The notes beneath the pieces are model-generated. The model was not told the DNA's origin. It worked only from the letters and a program-made list of their open reading frames with translations, and did no database searches. From assembly GCF_008065135.1 (NCBI RefSeq), contig NZ_CP042914.1, positions 4,941,404-5,005,403 on the forward strand: a DNA stretch of 64,000 nt, written 5' to 3'. A program made the translations under genes and the position numbers. Each line of letters begins with the position of its first letter. The first letter of the stretch is position 1. Below, in pieces: positions 35,841 to 44,987 of the stretch. The DNA comes from Roseimaritima ulvae (GTDB lineage Bacteria; Planctomycetota; Planctomycetia; Pirellulales; Pirellulaceae).

Positions 35841-36224
35841 CCGCCCCGTAGCCGAACTCGCCAGAGTTTGGACGCTTTGCGCCGCGACGCGACCAGCGCC
35901 AGAGAAGACGCATGAATTAATCGCATTGCATAGCAAACGTCCTCTCTTCACGCTCCTTTTTAAGGAGGGTCGAGCCTTAGCGAGAGGAGGTTCTTGTGCG
36001 GCGGCGCGGTCGCCCTCTCCTCGCTGACGCTCGACTCTCCCAGAGGGAGAGTGAAGTAAATCCGTCATTAATACACTTCACGCCCCGAGGGGAGGGTGCA
36101 ACGCCAGCAATTCAGGCGTCTCCCGAGAGTTCGACGGCCGGGTTTCCCTCGAAACTCTGCCGAGTCCGGCTACTGGTCATTTCACTGCGGGGGGCTAAAC
36201 TGCAGCGTTTTACAGGATCCCGTG
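35841..36224. other. Intergenic region holding a composite REP/REPIN cluster
   Basis: 384 bp without a gene. REP hairpin copy 5 (plus, 35848-35871: CCGAACTC, GCCA, GAGTTTGG) opens the cluster. A shortened REPIN (35949-36052) with compensated outer hairpins (CTCCTTTTTAAGGAG; CTCTCCCAGAGGGAGAG) lies in the middle, and a degraded REP in inverted orientation (about 36150-36173) closes it. Confidence 0.75.
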
Positions 36225-37451
36225 ATGAAATATGCGATAATTATTCCCGATGGTTGTGCCGACGAGCCGATCGAGGCTCTCGCAGGACGCACGCCCCTGC
36301 AAGCTGCTCAGCTGCCGTTTACCGATGCGCTGGCAGCGGCCGGTTCGTTGGGGCTGGCCAACAATACGCCCGCGCATTTGCCAGCCGGCAGCGAAGTCGC
36401 CAATCTGTGCCTGCTGGGTTACGACCCGGACCAATATTTTACCGGGCGGGCGCCTTTGGAAGCCGCCGCGCAAGGCATCGAATTGGGCGAACACGACTGG
36501 GCCGTGCGCTGCAACCTGGTGACGATTGAAGACCAAGTAATGGTCGACTTCACCGCCGACCACATCACCACCGACGAAGCCGCCCAGCTATTGGCCACTG
36601 CGCAGCAAGCTTTATTGAGTGATCAAACGGGACCGGGCAAGTTTGAATTTGTCACCGGCGTCAGCTACCGCAACCTGTTGATCTACCGTGGCCAGCCGGA
36701 CACGCCGCCGCCGTTTTCCGGCGAAACCCGCACCCGCGCGCCACACGACCTAACCGACCTGCCGGTCACCGATGATTTTCCCCGGGGCCCCGGCAGCCAA
36801 CAATTGCAGCGGTGGATGGACGCCAGCGAGGAAATCTTCCGCGACCATCCGGTGAACCAACAGCGCCGTGCGGCGGGCAAACGCCCGGCAACCAATCTAT
36901 GGCTATGGGGCTTGGGCAAATCGCCACAGCTGCCCTCGTTCGCTGACCGCCACGGTGTGCAAGGCGTGATGATCACAGCGGTCGACCTGCTCCGCGGAAT
37001 CGCCGCCTTGGTGGGCTGGCCGAGAATCGAAGTCGAGGGCGCGACCGGCTACCTGGACACCGACTACGCCGCCAAAGGTCGCGCTGCGGTCGAAGCCCTG
37101 CAGTCCAACGATTTGGTGTGCGTGCATATCGAAGCCCCGGACGAAGCGTCGCACGAAGGCCGTCACGACGCCAAGATCGAAGCCCTGCAGCAGATCGACC
37201 AACACATCGTCGGCCCCCTGCACAAAGCGTTGGCCGAACAGGGCGATTACCGGATATTGGTCACCCCCGATCACCCCACGCCCTGTGGCACCAAAAAACA
37301 CAGCCACGGCATGGTGCCGTTTGTAATCGCCGGCACGGATGTCGAAGCCGACGAGCAGCAAACGTACGACGAAGTCGCCGCCGCAGCCGCCGGCCGACGA
37401 CTCGACGCCGGCTGGGACCTGATGCAGCAGTTTATTAAGGGGAGTGGGTGA
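36225..37451 (+). CDS. iPGM-superfamily protein: cofactor-independent phosphoglycerate mutase or proposed homoserine kinase
   Basis: A 408-residue alkaline-phosphatase-superfamily enzyme of the archaeal ApgM type (COG3635). The start is YAIIIPDGCAD with a metal Asp, followed by PAHLPAGSEVANLCLLGYDP and the late metal cluster HIEAPDEASHEG, VTPDHPTPCGTKKHSHGMVPF. This subgroup is annotated either as 2,3-bisphosphoglycerate-independent phosphoglycerate mutase or, in the bacterial branch (TIGR02535), as a proposed homoserine kinase. The next plus-strand gene is aspartate kinase, which favours the threonine-pathway role, though repeats separate them. ATG 36225 matches the conserved N-terminus; the upstream extension to 36096 runs into repeats. 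Confidence 0.78.
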   Translation: MKYAIIIPDGCADEPIEALAGRTPLQAAQLPFTDALAAAGSLGLANNTPAHLPAGSEVANLCLLGYDPDQYFTGRAPLEAAAQGIELGEHDWAVRCNLVTIEDQVMVDFTADHITTDEAAQLLATAQQALLSDQTGPGKFEFVTGVSYRNLLIYRGQPDTPPPFSGETRTRAPHDLTDLPVTDDFPRGPGSQQLQRWMDASEEIFRDHPVNQQRRAAGKRPATNLWLWGLGKSPQLPSFADRHGVQGVMITAVDLLRGIAALVGWPRIEVEGATGYLDTDYAAKGRAAVEALQSNDLVCVHIEAPDEASHEGRHDAKIEALQQIDQHIVGPLHKALAEQGDYRILVTPDHPTPCGTKKHSHGMVPFVIAGTDVEADEQQTYDEVAAAAAGRRLDAGWDLMQQFIKGSG

Positions 37452-37491
37452 GTGGGGCAGTGGGGCAGTGGGGCAGTGGGGCAGTGGGGCA
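37452..37491. repeat. GTGGGGCA octamer array, 5 copies
   Basis: Five perfect 8-bp units directly after the iPGM-like stop. The same octamer recurs at 46640-46662, again close to an AAATCTC array. Confidence 0.9.
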
Positions 37492-37496
37492 GTCGT

Positions 37497-37524
37497 AAAT
37501 CTCAAATCTCAAATCTCAAATCTC
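37497..37524. repeat. AAATCTC heptamer array, 4 copies
   Basis: Four perfect units. The array resumes at 37821-37840 on the far side of the inserted element, and a 19-copy array of the same heptamer lies at 46730-46862. Confidence 0.9.
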
Positions 37525-37525
37525 C

Positions 37526-37818
37526 TGACTTTAACGGAATCTATGTATGGGCCGTACAAAGCCGAGCAATCGTTTAACCCGTAGCCGGAGGAGGCCGCTG
37601 AGTTAGTCGTGGAGCGACTGATTCAGCGGCCTCCGCAGGCGCAGGCGTCCGCGCGCCCTAGCATTGCAGTCGACGCGAACGGTTCGCCACCACCGGCAAA
37701 CACGCCAACGTTTTCGCTTGCCCTCGCCGACGCCTGCGGCTAGGGGTTAAACGATTGCTCGGTGGTTCAAAGCCTGACAAATCGTTACCGAACCCATACA
37801 TAGATTCCGTTAGAGTCA
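37526..37818. mobile_element. MITE-like element, 293 bp, with 26-bp terminal inverted repeats
   Basis: The ends (37526-37551 and 37793-37818) are inverted copies matching at 25 of 26 positions, beginning TGACT and ending AGTCA. A second inverted pair lies inside (about 37561-37591 and 37732-37763, containing GCAATCGTTTAACCC). A long perfect hairpin (GGAGGCCGCTGA ... TCAGCGGCCTCC with an inner AGTCG/CGACT stem) sits at about 37588-37633. There is no transposase gene. It interrupts an AAATCTC array, so a target duplication cannot be read unambiguously. Confidence 0.82.
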
Positions 37819-37904
37819 GCAAATCTCAAATCTCAAATCTGAGACACGAGATCTGAACTCGTTCCCACTTCAAACTTCCCCCTTCAAACTTCAAACTTCA
37901 ATAG

Positions 37905-39692
37905 ATGTCGCTCATAGTTCAAAAGTTTGGCGGAACCAGTGTCGCCGATGCGGAAAAGATTCGCGCGGCGGCTCGCAAAGCGGTCCGTGCTCAACAACAG
38001 GGGCACAAAGTCGTGATGGTGGTCAGCGCGATGGGAAAAAACACCGATACCCTGCTGGACTTGGCCTCGCAGGTCAACGAACGACCGCCGGCCCGCGAAC
38101 TGGATATGCTGCTCAGCACTGGCGAACAAATCAGTGTCGCTCTGGTGGCCATGGCGATCGACAGCATGGGCTCCAAGGCGGTCAGCTTGACCGGCGGCCA
38201 GATGGGCATCCGCACCGACAACACGTTCACCAAAGCTCGTATTCAGTCGATCAGCACCGATCGCATCGAACGCTTGCTGGACGACGGTAATATCGTCATC
38301 GCTGCCGGATTCCAAGGCATCGACGAAGACCTGAACATCACCACGCTCGGCCGCGGCGGCAGCGACACCACGGCCGTCGCGTTGGCAGCCGTGCTGGGCG
38401 CGGAAGCCTGCGAGATCTACACGGACGTCGACGGCGTCTACACGACTGACCCGCGGGTGTTGCCCGAAGCCCGTCGCGTGGACGTGATCAGCTACGACGA
38501 GATGCTGGAACTGGCCAGCCTCGGCGCCGGGGTGATGCACAGCCGGAGCATCGAATTCGCGAAGAAATTCGGCGTGCCGATCCATGTCCGCAGCAGTTTC
38601 AGCGACACCGATGGCACGATGATCGTCACGGAACCGGAATCCGCCGCGGCGGCCGTTTGTGGTGCGGCTCTAACCCGCGATGAAGCTCGCGTGACCGTGT
38701 TGGGAGTCCCCGATGTGCCGGGTACCAGCCTGGAAATCTTCTCGGCCATCGCCGACCAAAAGGTGGCCGTCGATATGATCGTGCAGAACATCGGCAACGA
38801 TGGCCGCACCGACATCTCCTTTACCGTTCAGCGCAGCGATCTGGAATCGACCCTCCAGGCGGTTGGCGCGGCAGCCAATCGCTTGGGCGCGGCCGGGATT
38901 TCCCACGACGATAAAGTCTCCAAGGTTTCGGTCGTCGGTTTGGGGATGGCCGTGCAAACCGGCGTGGCGCACAAAATGTTTCGCGCCCTGGCCGCCGCGG
39001 ACGTCAACATTCAGATGATCACGACCAGCGAAATCAAGATCTCCGTGCTGGTCTCGCGTGATCAAGCCGACCGGGCGCTGCGCGCGGTGCATCAGGCCTT
39101 TGAGCTGACGGTCGAACCGGCGGACAAAAAGTCGTGGGCTCAGATCCGCGCCGCACGCAGCGAGGAAGCCGATATGGAAAGCTTGGTGGCACGGTTGCAA
39201 GGCGACGTGCTGGAAGAATTAACCCTGACCGGCATCGCCGTGACGCCCAATCAGGCTCGCGTGACCCTCCGCGGCGTTCCCGATACGCCGGGCATCGCCG
39301 CCGACATGTTCGAATCGGTCGCCCAGGCCGGGGTGTTCGTGGACATGATCGTGCAAGGCATCGATGGCGAAGACGGTCGCACCAGCGTCAGCATGACGGT
39401 GGCCGAAGCCGAATTGCAGGGCTGCCTCAAGGTCGCGAAAGAATTGATGCAGCGGCATGGGCTCCGTGACGTCCAGGGCGGCGACGGGATCGCCAAGCTG
39501 ACCGTCAGCGGGATCGGTTTGCGGAGCCACACCAACGTGGGCACGCTGATGTTTCGTTCGCTGGCCGACGTCGGCATCAATGTGGAAATGATCAATACCA
39601 GTGAACTGCAAGTCAACGCGGTGATCGACGGCAAACAAGCCGAACAGGGCTGCGAACAATTAAATACGGCCTTCGCCGGTGTGCTGCGATGA
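37905..39692 (+). CDS. lysC: Aspartate kinase with four ACT domains
   Basis: A 595-residue aspartokinase, the first step to lysine, threonine and methionine. The kinase domain (about residues 1-245) has VQKFGGTSV, TLGRGGSDTTAVALAA and the EIYTDVDGVYTTDPR signature. It is followed by two ACT pairs: about 262-400 (EARVTVLGVPDVPG ... VSVVGLGMAVQTG) and about 433-595 (QARVTLRGVPDTPG ... LTVSGIGLRSHTN). Most bacterial enzymes have one pair; the doubled form resembles cyanobacterial aspartokinases and suggests elaborate feedback control. Its stop overlaps the next start by 4 nt (ATGA). Confidence 0.95.
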   Translation: MSLIVQKFGGTSVADAEKIRAAARKAVRAQQQGHKVVMVVSAMGKNTDTLLDLASQVNERPPARELDMLLSTGEQISVALVAMAIDSMGSKAVSLTGGQMGIRTDNTFTKARIQSISTDRIERLLDDGNIVIAAGFQGIDEDLNITTLGRGGSDTTAVALAAVLGAEACEIYTDVDGVYTTDPRVLPEARRVDVISYDEMLELASLGAGVMHSRSIEFAKKFGVPIHVRSSFSDTDGTMIVTEPESAAAAVCGAALTRDEARVTVLGVPDVPGTSLEIFSAIADQKVAVDMIVQNIGNDGRTDISFTVQRSDLESTLQAVGAAANRLGAAGISHDDKVSKVSVVGLGMAVQTGVAHKMFRALAAADVNIQMITTSEIKISVLVSRDQADRALRAVHQAFELTVEPADKKSWAQIRAARSEEADMESLVARLQGDVLEELTLTGIAVTPNQARVTLRGVPDTPGIAADMFESVAQAGVFVDMIVQGIDGEDGRTSVSMTVAEAELQGCLKVAKELMQRHGLRDVQGGDGIAKLTVSGIGLRSHTNVGTLMFRSLADVGINVEMINTSELQVNAVIDGKQAEQGCEQLNTAFAGVLR

Positions 39693-41923
39693 ACCGGCCC
39701 GGCGACGGCGATTTTGACGCGTCGTCCGGCGATTCTTCTCCGCCCGCTCCCTCGGGCGTCCGCGCCCTGCTCGTGAGACTGCTGCCCGATGGTGAAGTGA
39801 TCCGCTGTGGGACCGTCCACGCCATCGCCGCAGACCGCGGACAAACCGTGGTCGTACAAACCCATAGCGGCCAATGGCTGGGCGAATGCCTTGTCGACAA
39901 CGCTGCTCAAGCCACCGGTCCGCTTTCCGGGGAACTGCTGCGAACGGCCACCGAACAGGATCAGGTGCGAGCTCGCCAAGTTGCCGCAGCGGCCGAGCAA
40001 CTCCGCTCCAAGGCTGAACAAAGCGCACAGCAAGCCGAACCGCCGATCGTGGTCGTGGCGGCCCAAATCGATCTGCTCCAGCACACCGCCGTGGTCCGCT
40101 TTCTGGGCAAACCATCCGAAGCCCTGGGTCCCCTGGCGGTTCAACTGGCCGATGCCTGCCAGCTGCAACGCGTGCAGTGGACCGCGATCGAAACCGGATC
40201 ATCGATCACCGCCGGACCGTCGTCGGATGAAATCCTCGACGGCGAGTTCTGGGAACGCTTTGACCACATCACGACCCCCGGCGACGAACTGGGACACGCC
40301 CTGGGCAAAGACTTTCGCATCCATGCCGGCAACCGTGGCTTGTACCAACAAAAACGCCGCGGTGCCTCGCCGCCAGGCAGGCGAGTCCCCGAGGGCCGCA
40401 GCTGGATGATCCGCGTCCGCACCGCAGCCGGCGGGATCACGGCATCGCAATTGTGCAACCTGCTGGAGCTCGCCCAACAGTTTGCCGACGGCACGCTGCG
40501 GTTGACCATCCGCCAAGCGATTCAGTTGCACGGCGTGGCTGCCGATGCCGGCGGGGAAGTCCTCGGCGAACTGCGGCAGCGCCTGCTGACGACCGTCGGC
40601 AGCTGTGGAAACGCGGTCCGCAATCTGACCTGCTGCCCGCTGCCACTGGACGCCGATCCGCAAGCTCGCCGCGGACAACGTGAGGTCCGCGAGCTGGCGC
40701 TGAGCCTGGCCCGCGACCTGCTGCCCAGCGGCCCAGCCTTTGAATTCCGCTTTACGGACCAGGCCGCGGCGGCGAGCCTCCCTTCCATAGCAGCCGATCC
40801 AGCGAAGGCTTCCGCGGCGACTCGCGTTCTGCCGCATAAATTCAAAGTCGGCGTGGCCTCGGACCGCCATGATTGCGCCGACGTGCTGACCAACGACCTG
40901 GCGTTCGTCGTCCGCACCGCCGAGCACACCGGTTCGCAGCGAGCGCAGCGAGTGGACATCTATGTTGGCGGTTCGACCGCCTACCGAACCGACGACAGCC
41001 GCTCGTTCCCCCGTCTGGCCAGCTGGCTGGGGACCGTACCGATCACCGATTCGCTGGCCGCCGCCGAAATGCTGCTGGGCATGTTCGCCCGCCGCGATAC
41101 CCCCGGCCCGCGTCACTTCCGCCGCTGGAAATACGTCGTGCAGCGAACCGGCATCGAACCCCTGGCCGATCAATTTCGCCAACAATCCCAGGGTCGCATC
41201 GACTTGCAGCGGGACGCCCCGGCAGCGCTGTCCGGTCAGGGAACTCATCGCGGCCATGGAACCGATGCCGATGGCGACCGTTGGATCCGGCTGGTCCCGC
41301 CCGGGGGACGGCTGACCATCGACCATCTGCCCACCTTGCGGAAGCTGCGGCAAGCCCACGCGACCGTGCGCGTGGGGACGCAGCACGACCTGATCGCCAG
41401 CATTCCCGAATCGACCGCGGCCGCGCTGAGCGACGAACTGTGCAGCCTGGGCGGGAATCCCGGCAGCCTGCAAGGCAATGCTGAAAGCCTGGCGGGCGAT
41501 GCTGAAAGCCTGGCGGGCGAATCCGGATGGTTGGCGAGCGGGCGAGCGCAGCGAGTATGTCCGGCCCTGCCCACCTGCCCCTTGGCCGTCGCGGCGGCCG
41601 AAAACGACTGGACCACCTGGGATACAGCCGTTCAGGCGTCCGCTCGGCTCGTCGGCGTGTCGCCCCCCGAACTGGCCCTCAGCGGCTGCGCCAACGGCTG
41701 CTCGCGACCGCTGACCAGCCCCATCGGACTCGTCGCCGAAAGCCCTCACAAACGAGCCGTATTCCTGGGTGGGGGCCCCTTGCACCTGGGACGCCGTGTG
41801 GGAACGATTACCTCCGCCCAACAATTCGTGGATTTGCTAACGCCCTGGCTAACCCGTTTTGGGGCGGAAAAGGCCGATCAGGAGGATTTTAGCGACTGGT
41901 TTTGGCGGACAGCGCGAAAATAA
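39689..41923 (+). CDS. PSP1-like domain fused to siroheme sulfite/nitrite reductase
   Basis: A 744-residue fusion. Residues about 23-170 resemble the PSP1 (YaaT-type) C-terminal domain: VRLLPDGEVIRCGTVHAI, TVVVQTHSGQWLGE, then a helix and VVVAAQIDLLQHTAVVRFLG. Residues about 185-744 are a ferredoxin-like sulfite/nitrite reductase: LTIRQAIQLHG (271-281), and 4Fe-4S/siroheme cysteines C624, C630, C667 and C671 in the expected CxxxxxC ... CxxxC arrangement. A variable tract near residues 590-612 carries a direct duplication (about 41475-41522). ATGA overlap with lysC couples its translation to the amino-acid pathway. Assimilatory sulfite reduction is the likeliest job. Confidence 0.8.
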   Translation: MNRPGDGDFDASSGDSSPPAPSGVRALLVRLLPDGEVIRCGTVHAIAADRGQTVVVQTHSGQWLGECLVDNAAQATGPLSGELLRTATEQDQVRARQVAAAAEQLRSKAEQSAQQAEPPIVVVAAQIDLLQHTAVVRFLGKPSEALGPLAVQLADACQLQRVQWTAIETGSSITAGPSSDEILDGEFWERFDHITTPGDELGHALGKDFRIHAGNRGLYQQKRRGASPPGRRVPEGRSWMIRVRTAAGGITASQLCNLLELAQQFADGTLRLTIRQAIQLHGVAADAGGEVLGELRQRLLTTVGSCGNAVRNLTCCPLPLDADPQARRGQREVRELALSLARDLLPSGPAFEFRFTDQAAAASLPSIAADPAKASAATRVLPHKFKVGVASDRHDCADVLTNDLAFVVRTAEHTGSQRAQRVDIYVGGSTAYRTDDSRSFPRLASWLGTVPITDSLAAAEMLLGMFARRDTPGPRHFRRWKYVVQRTGIEPLADQFRQQSQGRIDLQRDAPAALSGQGTHRGHGTDADGDRWIRLVPPGGRLTIDHLPTLRKLRQAHATVRVGTQHDLIASIPESTAAALSDELCSLGGNPGSLQGNAESLAGDAESLAGESGWLASGRAQRVCPALPTCPLAVAAAENDWTTWDTAVQASARLVGVSPPELALSGCANGCSRPLTSPIGLVAESPHKRAVFLGGGPLHLGRRVGTITSAQQFVDLLTPWLTRFGAEKADQEDFSDWFWRTARK

Positions 41924-42054
41924 GCCGCCGGGAAACAATTCGGCACCCCAAAAGAAATAATTTTTTGGCGTTTTCCTGGCAATCGAGTAGTCTGGAGGCT
42001 GAGGGCACGCTCTCGGTGAAAATTCAAATAGAGAACAGTTCAAAAGGTTCGCAA

Positions 42055-42954
42055 ATGTCATTTCGGAAACTGGGTTTGGTAGCACTTCGCGGGATCGCTC
42101 CGGCGCTGTTGGTGATTGGGTGCCTGAGCCCCGTTGCATCGGCCGAACGTATCGACCCCGAAGCCGCTCGGGAAGTCGAGTTCTTCGAAGCCATGGACGC
42201 CGGGGATATCGAAGTCAAATTCATCCCCCGCAACGCCGCAGCCGCCAATGTCATGATCAAAAACATGACCGACAAACCCCTGCATATTCAACTGCCAGAA
42301 GCCTTTGCGGGCGTTCCGGTCAATGCCCAGTTCGGTGGCATGGGCGGTATGGGTGGCGGCATGGGTGGCATGGGCGGAATGGGCGGCGGCATGGGCGGCA
42401 TGGGTGGCGGCATGGGCATGGGCCAAGCCATGGGCGGCGGAATGGGAGGCATGGGCGGCGGAATGGGTGGCATGGGCGGAATGGGAGGCATGGGCGGAAT
42501 GGGAGGCATGGGTGGCATGATGCGTGTCGCTCCGGAGAAAGTCCGCAAGCTGGCCGTGACGACCGTTTGCCTGGAACACGGCAAGCCCGACCCGACGCCC
42601 AAAATGGCCTACAAAATTGTGCCCTTGAAAGTGGTCACCAAAGACGAACGCGTGGCTTCGCTGTGCAGCATGTTGGGCAAGAAGCAGGTCGCTCAAAACA
42701 CCGCCCAAGCGGCCGCGTGGCACCTAACCGACAAACTCAGCTGGCAAGAATTGGCCGCCAAGAATCGCATCGAAAGCCGCTACACCGGCAACGTGCGGTT
42801 CTTCAACCCGATCGAGCTGCGGCAAGCCATGACGGTGGTCAACTACGTTACCACTCAAGCCATCGACAAGAGCGATCAGAGCGACTCGGCGTCGGACGTC
42901 GAGTCCAACTCGGACATCGACAAAAACGCCTTCCAGATCTCGGCCCGCCGCTAA
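42055..42954 (+). CDS. Secreted Gly/Met-rich protein
   Basis: A 299-residue protein with a signal peptide (LVALRGIAPALLVIGCLSPVASA). An N-terminal domain includes IEVKFIPRNAAAANVMIKN. A tract of GGM/GGMGG repeats follows (about residues 94-158), and a C-terminal domain has VTTVCLEHGKPDPTPKMAYKI. ATG 42055 has AAAAGG upstream; the longer frame to 41902 lacks a signal peptide. The repeat tract (42334-42519) is imperfect GGCATG-type DNA that could vary in length. Function unknown; Gly/Met repeats suggest a flexible or copper-binding surface, but this is speculative. Confidence 0.72.
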   Translation: MSFRKLGLVALRGIAPALLVIGCLSPVASAERIDPEAAREVEFFEAMDAGDIEVKFIPRNAAAANVMIKNMTDKPLHIQLPEAFAGVPVNAQFGGMGGMGGGMGGMGGMGGGMGGMGGGMGMGQAMGGGMGGMGGGMGGMGGMGGMGGMGGMGGMMRVAPEKVRKLAVTTVCLEHGKPDPTPKMAYKIVPLKVVTKDERVASLCSMLGKKQVAQNTAQAAAWHLTDKLSWQELAAKNRIESRYTGNVRFFNPIELRQAMTVVNYVTTQAIDKSDQSDSASDVESNSDIDKNAFQISARR

Positions 42955-42979
42955 CTCCGGCACCGGTCAGGTAATGCCC

Positions 42980-43183
42980 GTAGCCGAAGTCGCCAGACTT
43001 TGGAGCCTTTCACCCTCCCTCTGGGAGGGTCGCGAGGAACGAGCGGGGAGGGTTCGTTGGACTCGCAGGTCGCTGGGCCGTTCTCCCCTGCCGAAAAACC
43101 CTCCCCTCGCTGACGCTCGACCCTCCCAGGGGGAGGGTGAAGTATTGCCTAGCCAAGCTCCAATCTCTGGCGAGATCGGCTAC
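42980..43183. repeat. Composite REP-REPIN-REP cluster between convergent genes (copy B)
   Basis: A plus-oriented REP hairpin (42980-43003: CCGAAGTC, GCCA, GACTTTGG), a 129-bp REPIN (43011-43139), and a minus-oriented REP (43160-43183: arms CCGATCTC and GAGATTGG around GCCA on the minus strand). The last ends 2 nt before the hemL stop. It fills the gap between two converging genes. Confidence 0.85.
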
Positions 43184-43185
43184 GC

Positions 43186-44502
<1,317 letters not shown>

Positions 44503-44783
44503 AACGGTTCGAAAATTCCTATCAAGGGAAGCGGTAAGCAAACCTTCAAGGTACCGCAAATGATATGCGGCGCGAGCCACCGCAAAGGGTTTCAGGAAAC
44601 CGAAACCAAGGACGAGAATCTTCCAACGAACAACTACCAGAGCGCGGCAATCGATATAAATTGCCAGGTATTCACAAACAATTAATTTAATTTGCTAGCG
44701 GCCTATTGCCGTCTTGTGCTCTGGCAGCGAAAATTGCCCGCGACGTGTTTGCTTTCCCCCCTTCATTGAGTAATGGAAGAACC

Positions 44784-44978
44784 ATGACCCATTTGTTGCG
44801 TTTGATGTTTGCTGCGATGCTGTTGGTAACCCCTTGCGTGTTCTCCGGTTGCGACAGCGATGCTCCTGCTCCTGCAGAAGCTCCCGCCGATGCACCTGCT
44901 GACGCTCCCGCTGATGAACCGGCTGACACTCCAGCCGTAACCGAAGAAACTCCCGCAGAAGAACCTGCTGGCGAATAA
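44784..44978 (+). CDS. Small Ala/Pro/Asp-rich lipoprotein
   Basis: A 64-residue protein with a lipoprotein signal: hydrophobic LLRLMFAAMLLVTPC, lipobox VFSGC and lipidated C23. The mature part is an acidic low-complexity tail (APAEAPADAPADAPADEP). GGAAG lies 7 nt upstream of ATG 44784. Function unknown; such short acidic lipoproteins are common in planctomycetes. A strong terminator follows at 45017-45045. Confidence 0.75.
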   Translation: MTHLLRLMFAAMLLVTPCVFSGCDSDAPAPAEAPADAPADAPADEPADTPAVTEETPAEEPAGE

Positions 44979-44987
44979 TCGTTTCGC

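Larger units (their letters stand above)
37452..37904. other. 453-bp gene-free region of tandem repeats and a MITE-like element
   Basis: In order: GTGGGGCA x5 (37452-37491), AAATCTC x4 (37497-37524), a 293-bp inverted-repeat element (37526-37818), AAATCTC x2.9 (37821-37840), then TTCAAAC-type short repeats to the lysC start. No promoter could be singled out. Confidence 0.8.

Noticed and set aside
37441-37904. Lysine riboswitch upstream of lysC
   Set aside because: The upstream region is tandem repeats and an inverted-repeat element; none of the conserved lysine-riboswitch core could be recognised.
40199-41824. 541-codon minus-strand frame opposite the sulfite reductase
   Set aside because: Fully antisense to a gene with clear siroheme motifs; the translated product is low complexity (Gln/Gly/Arg-rich).
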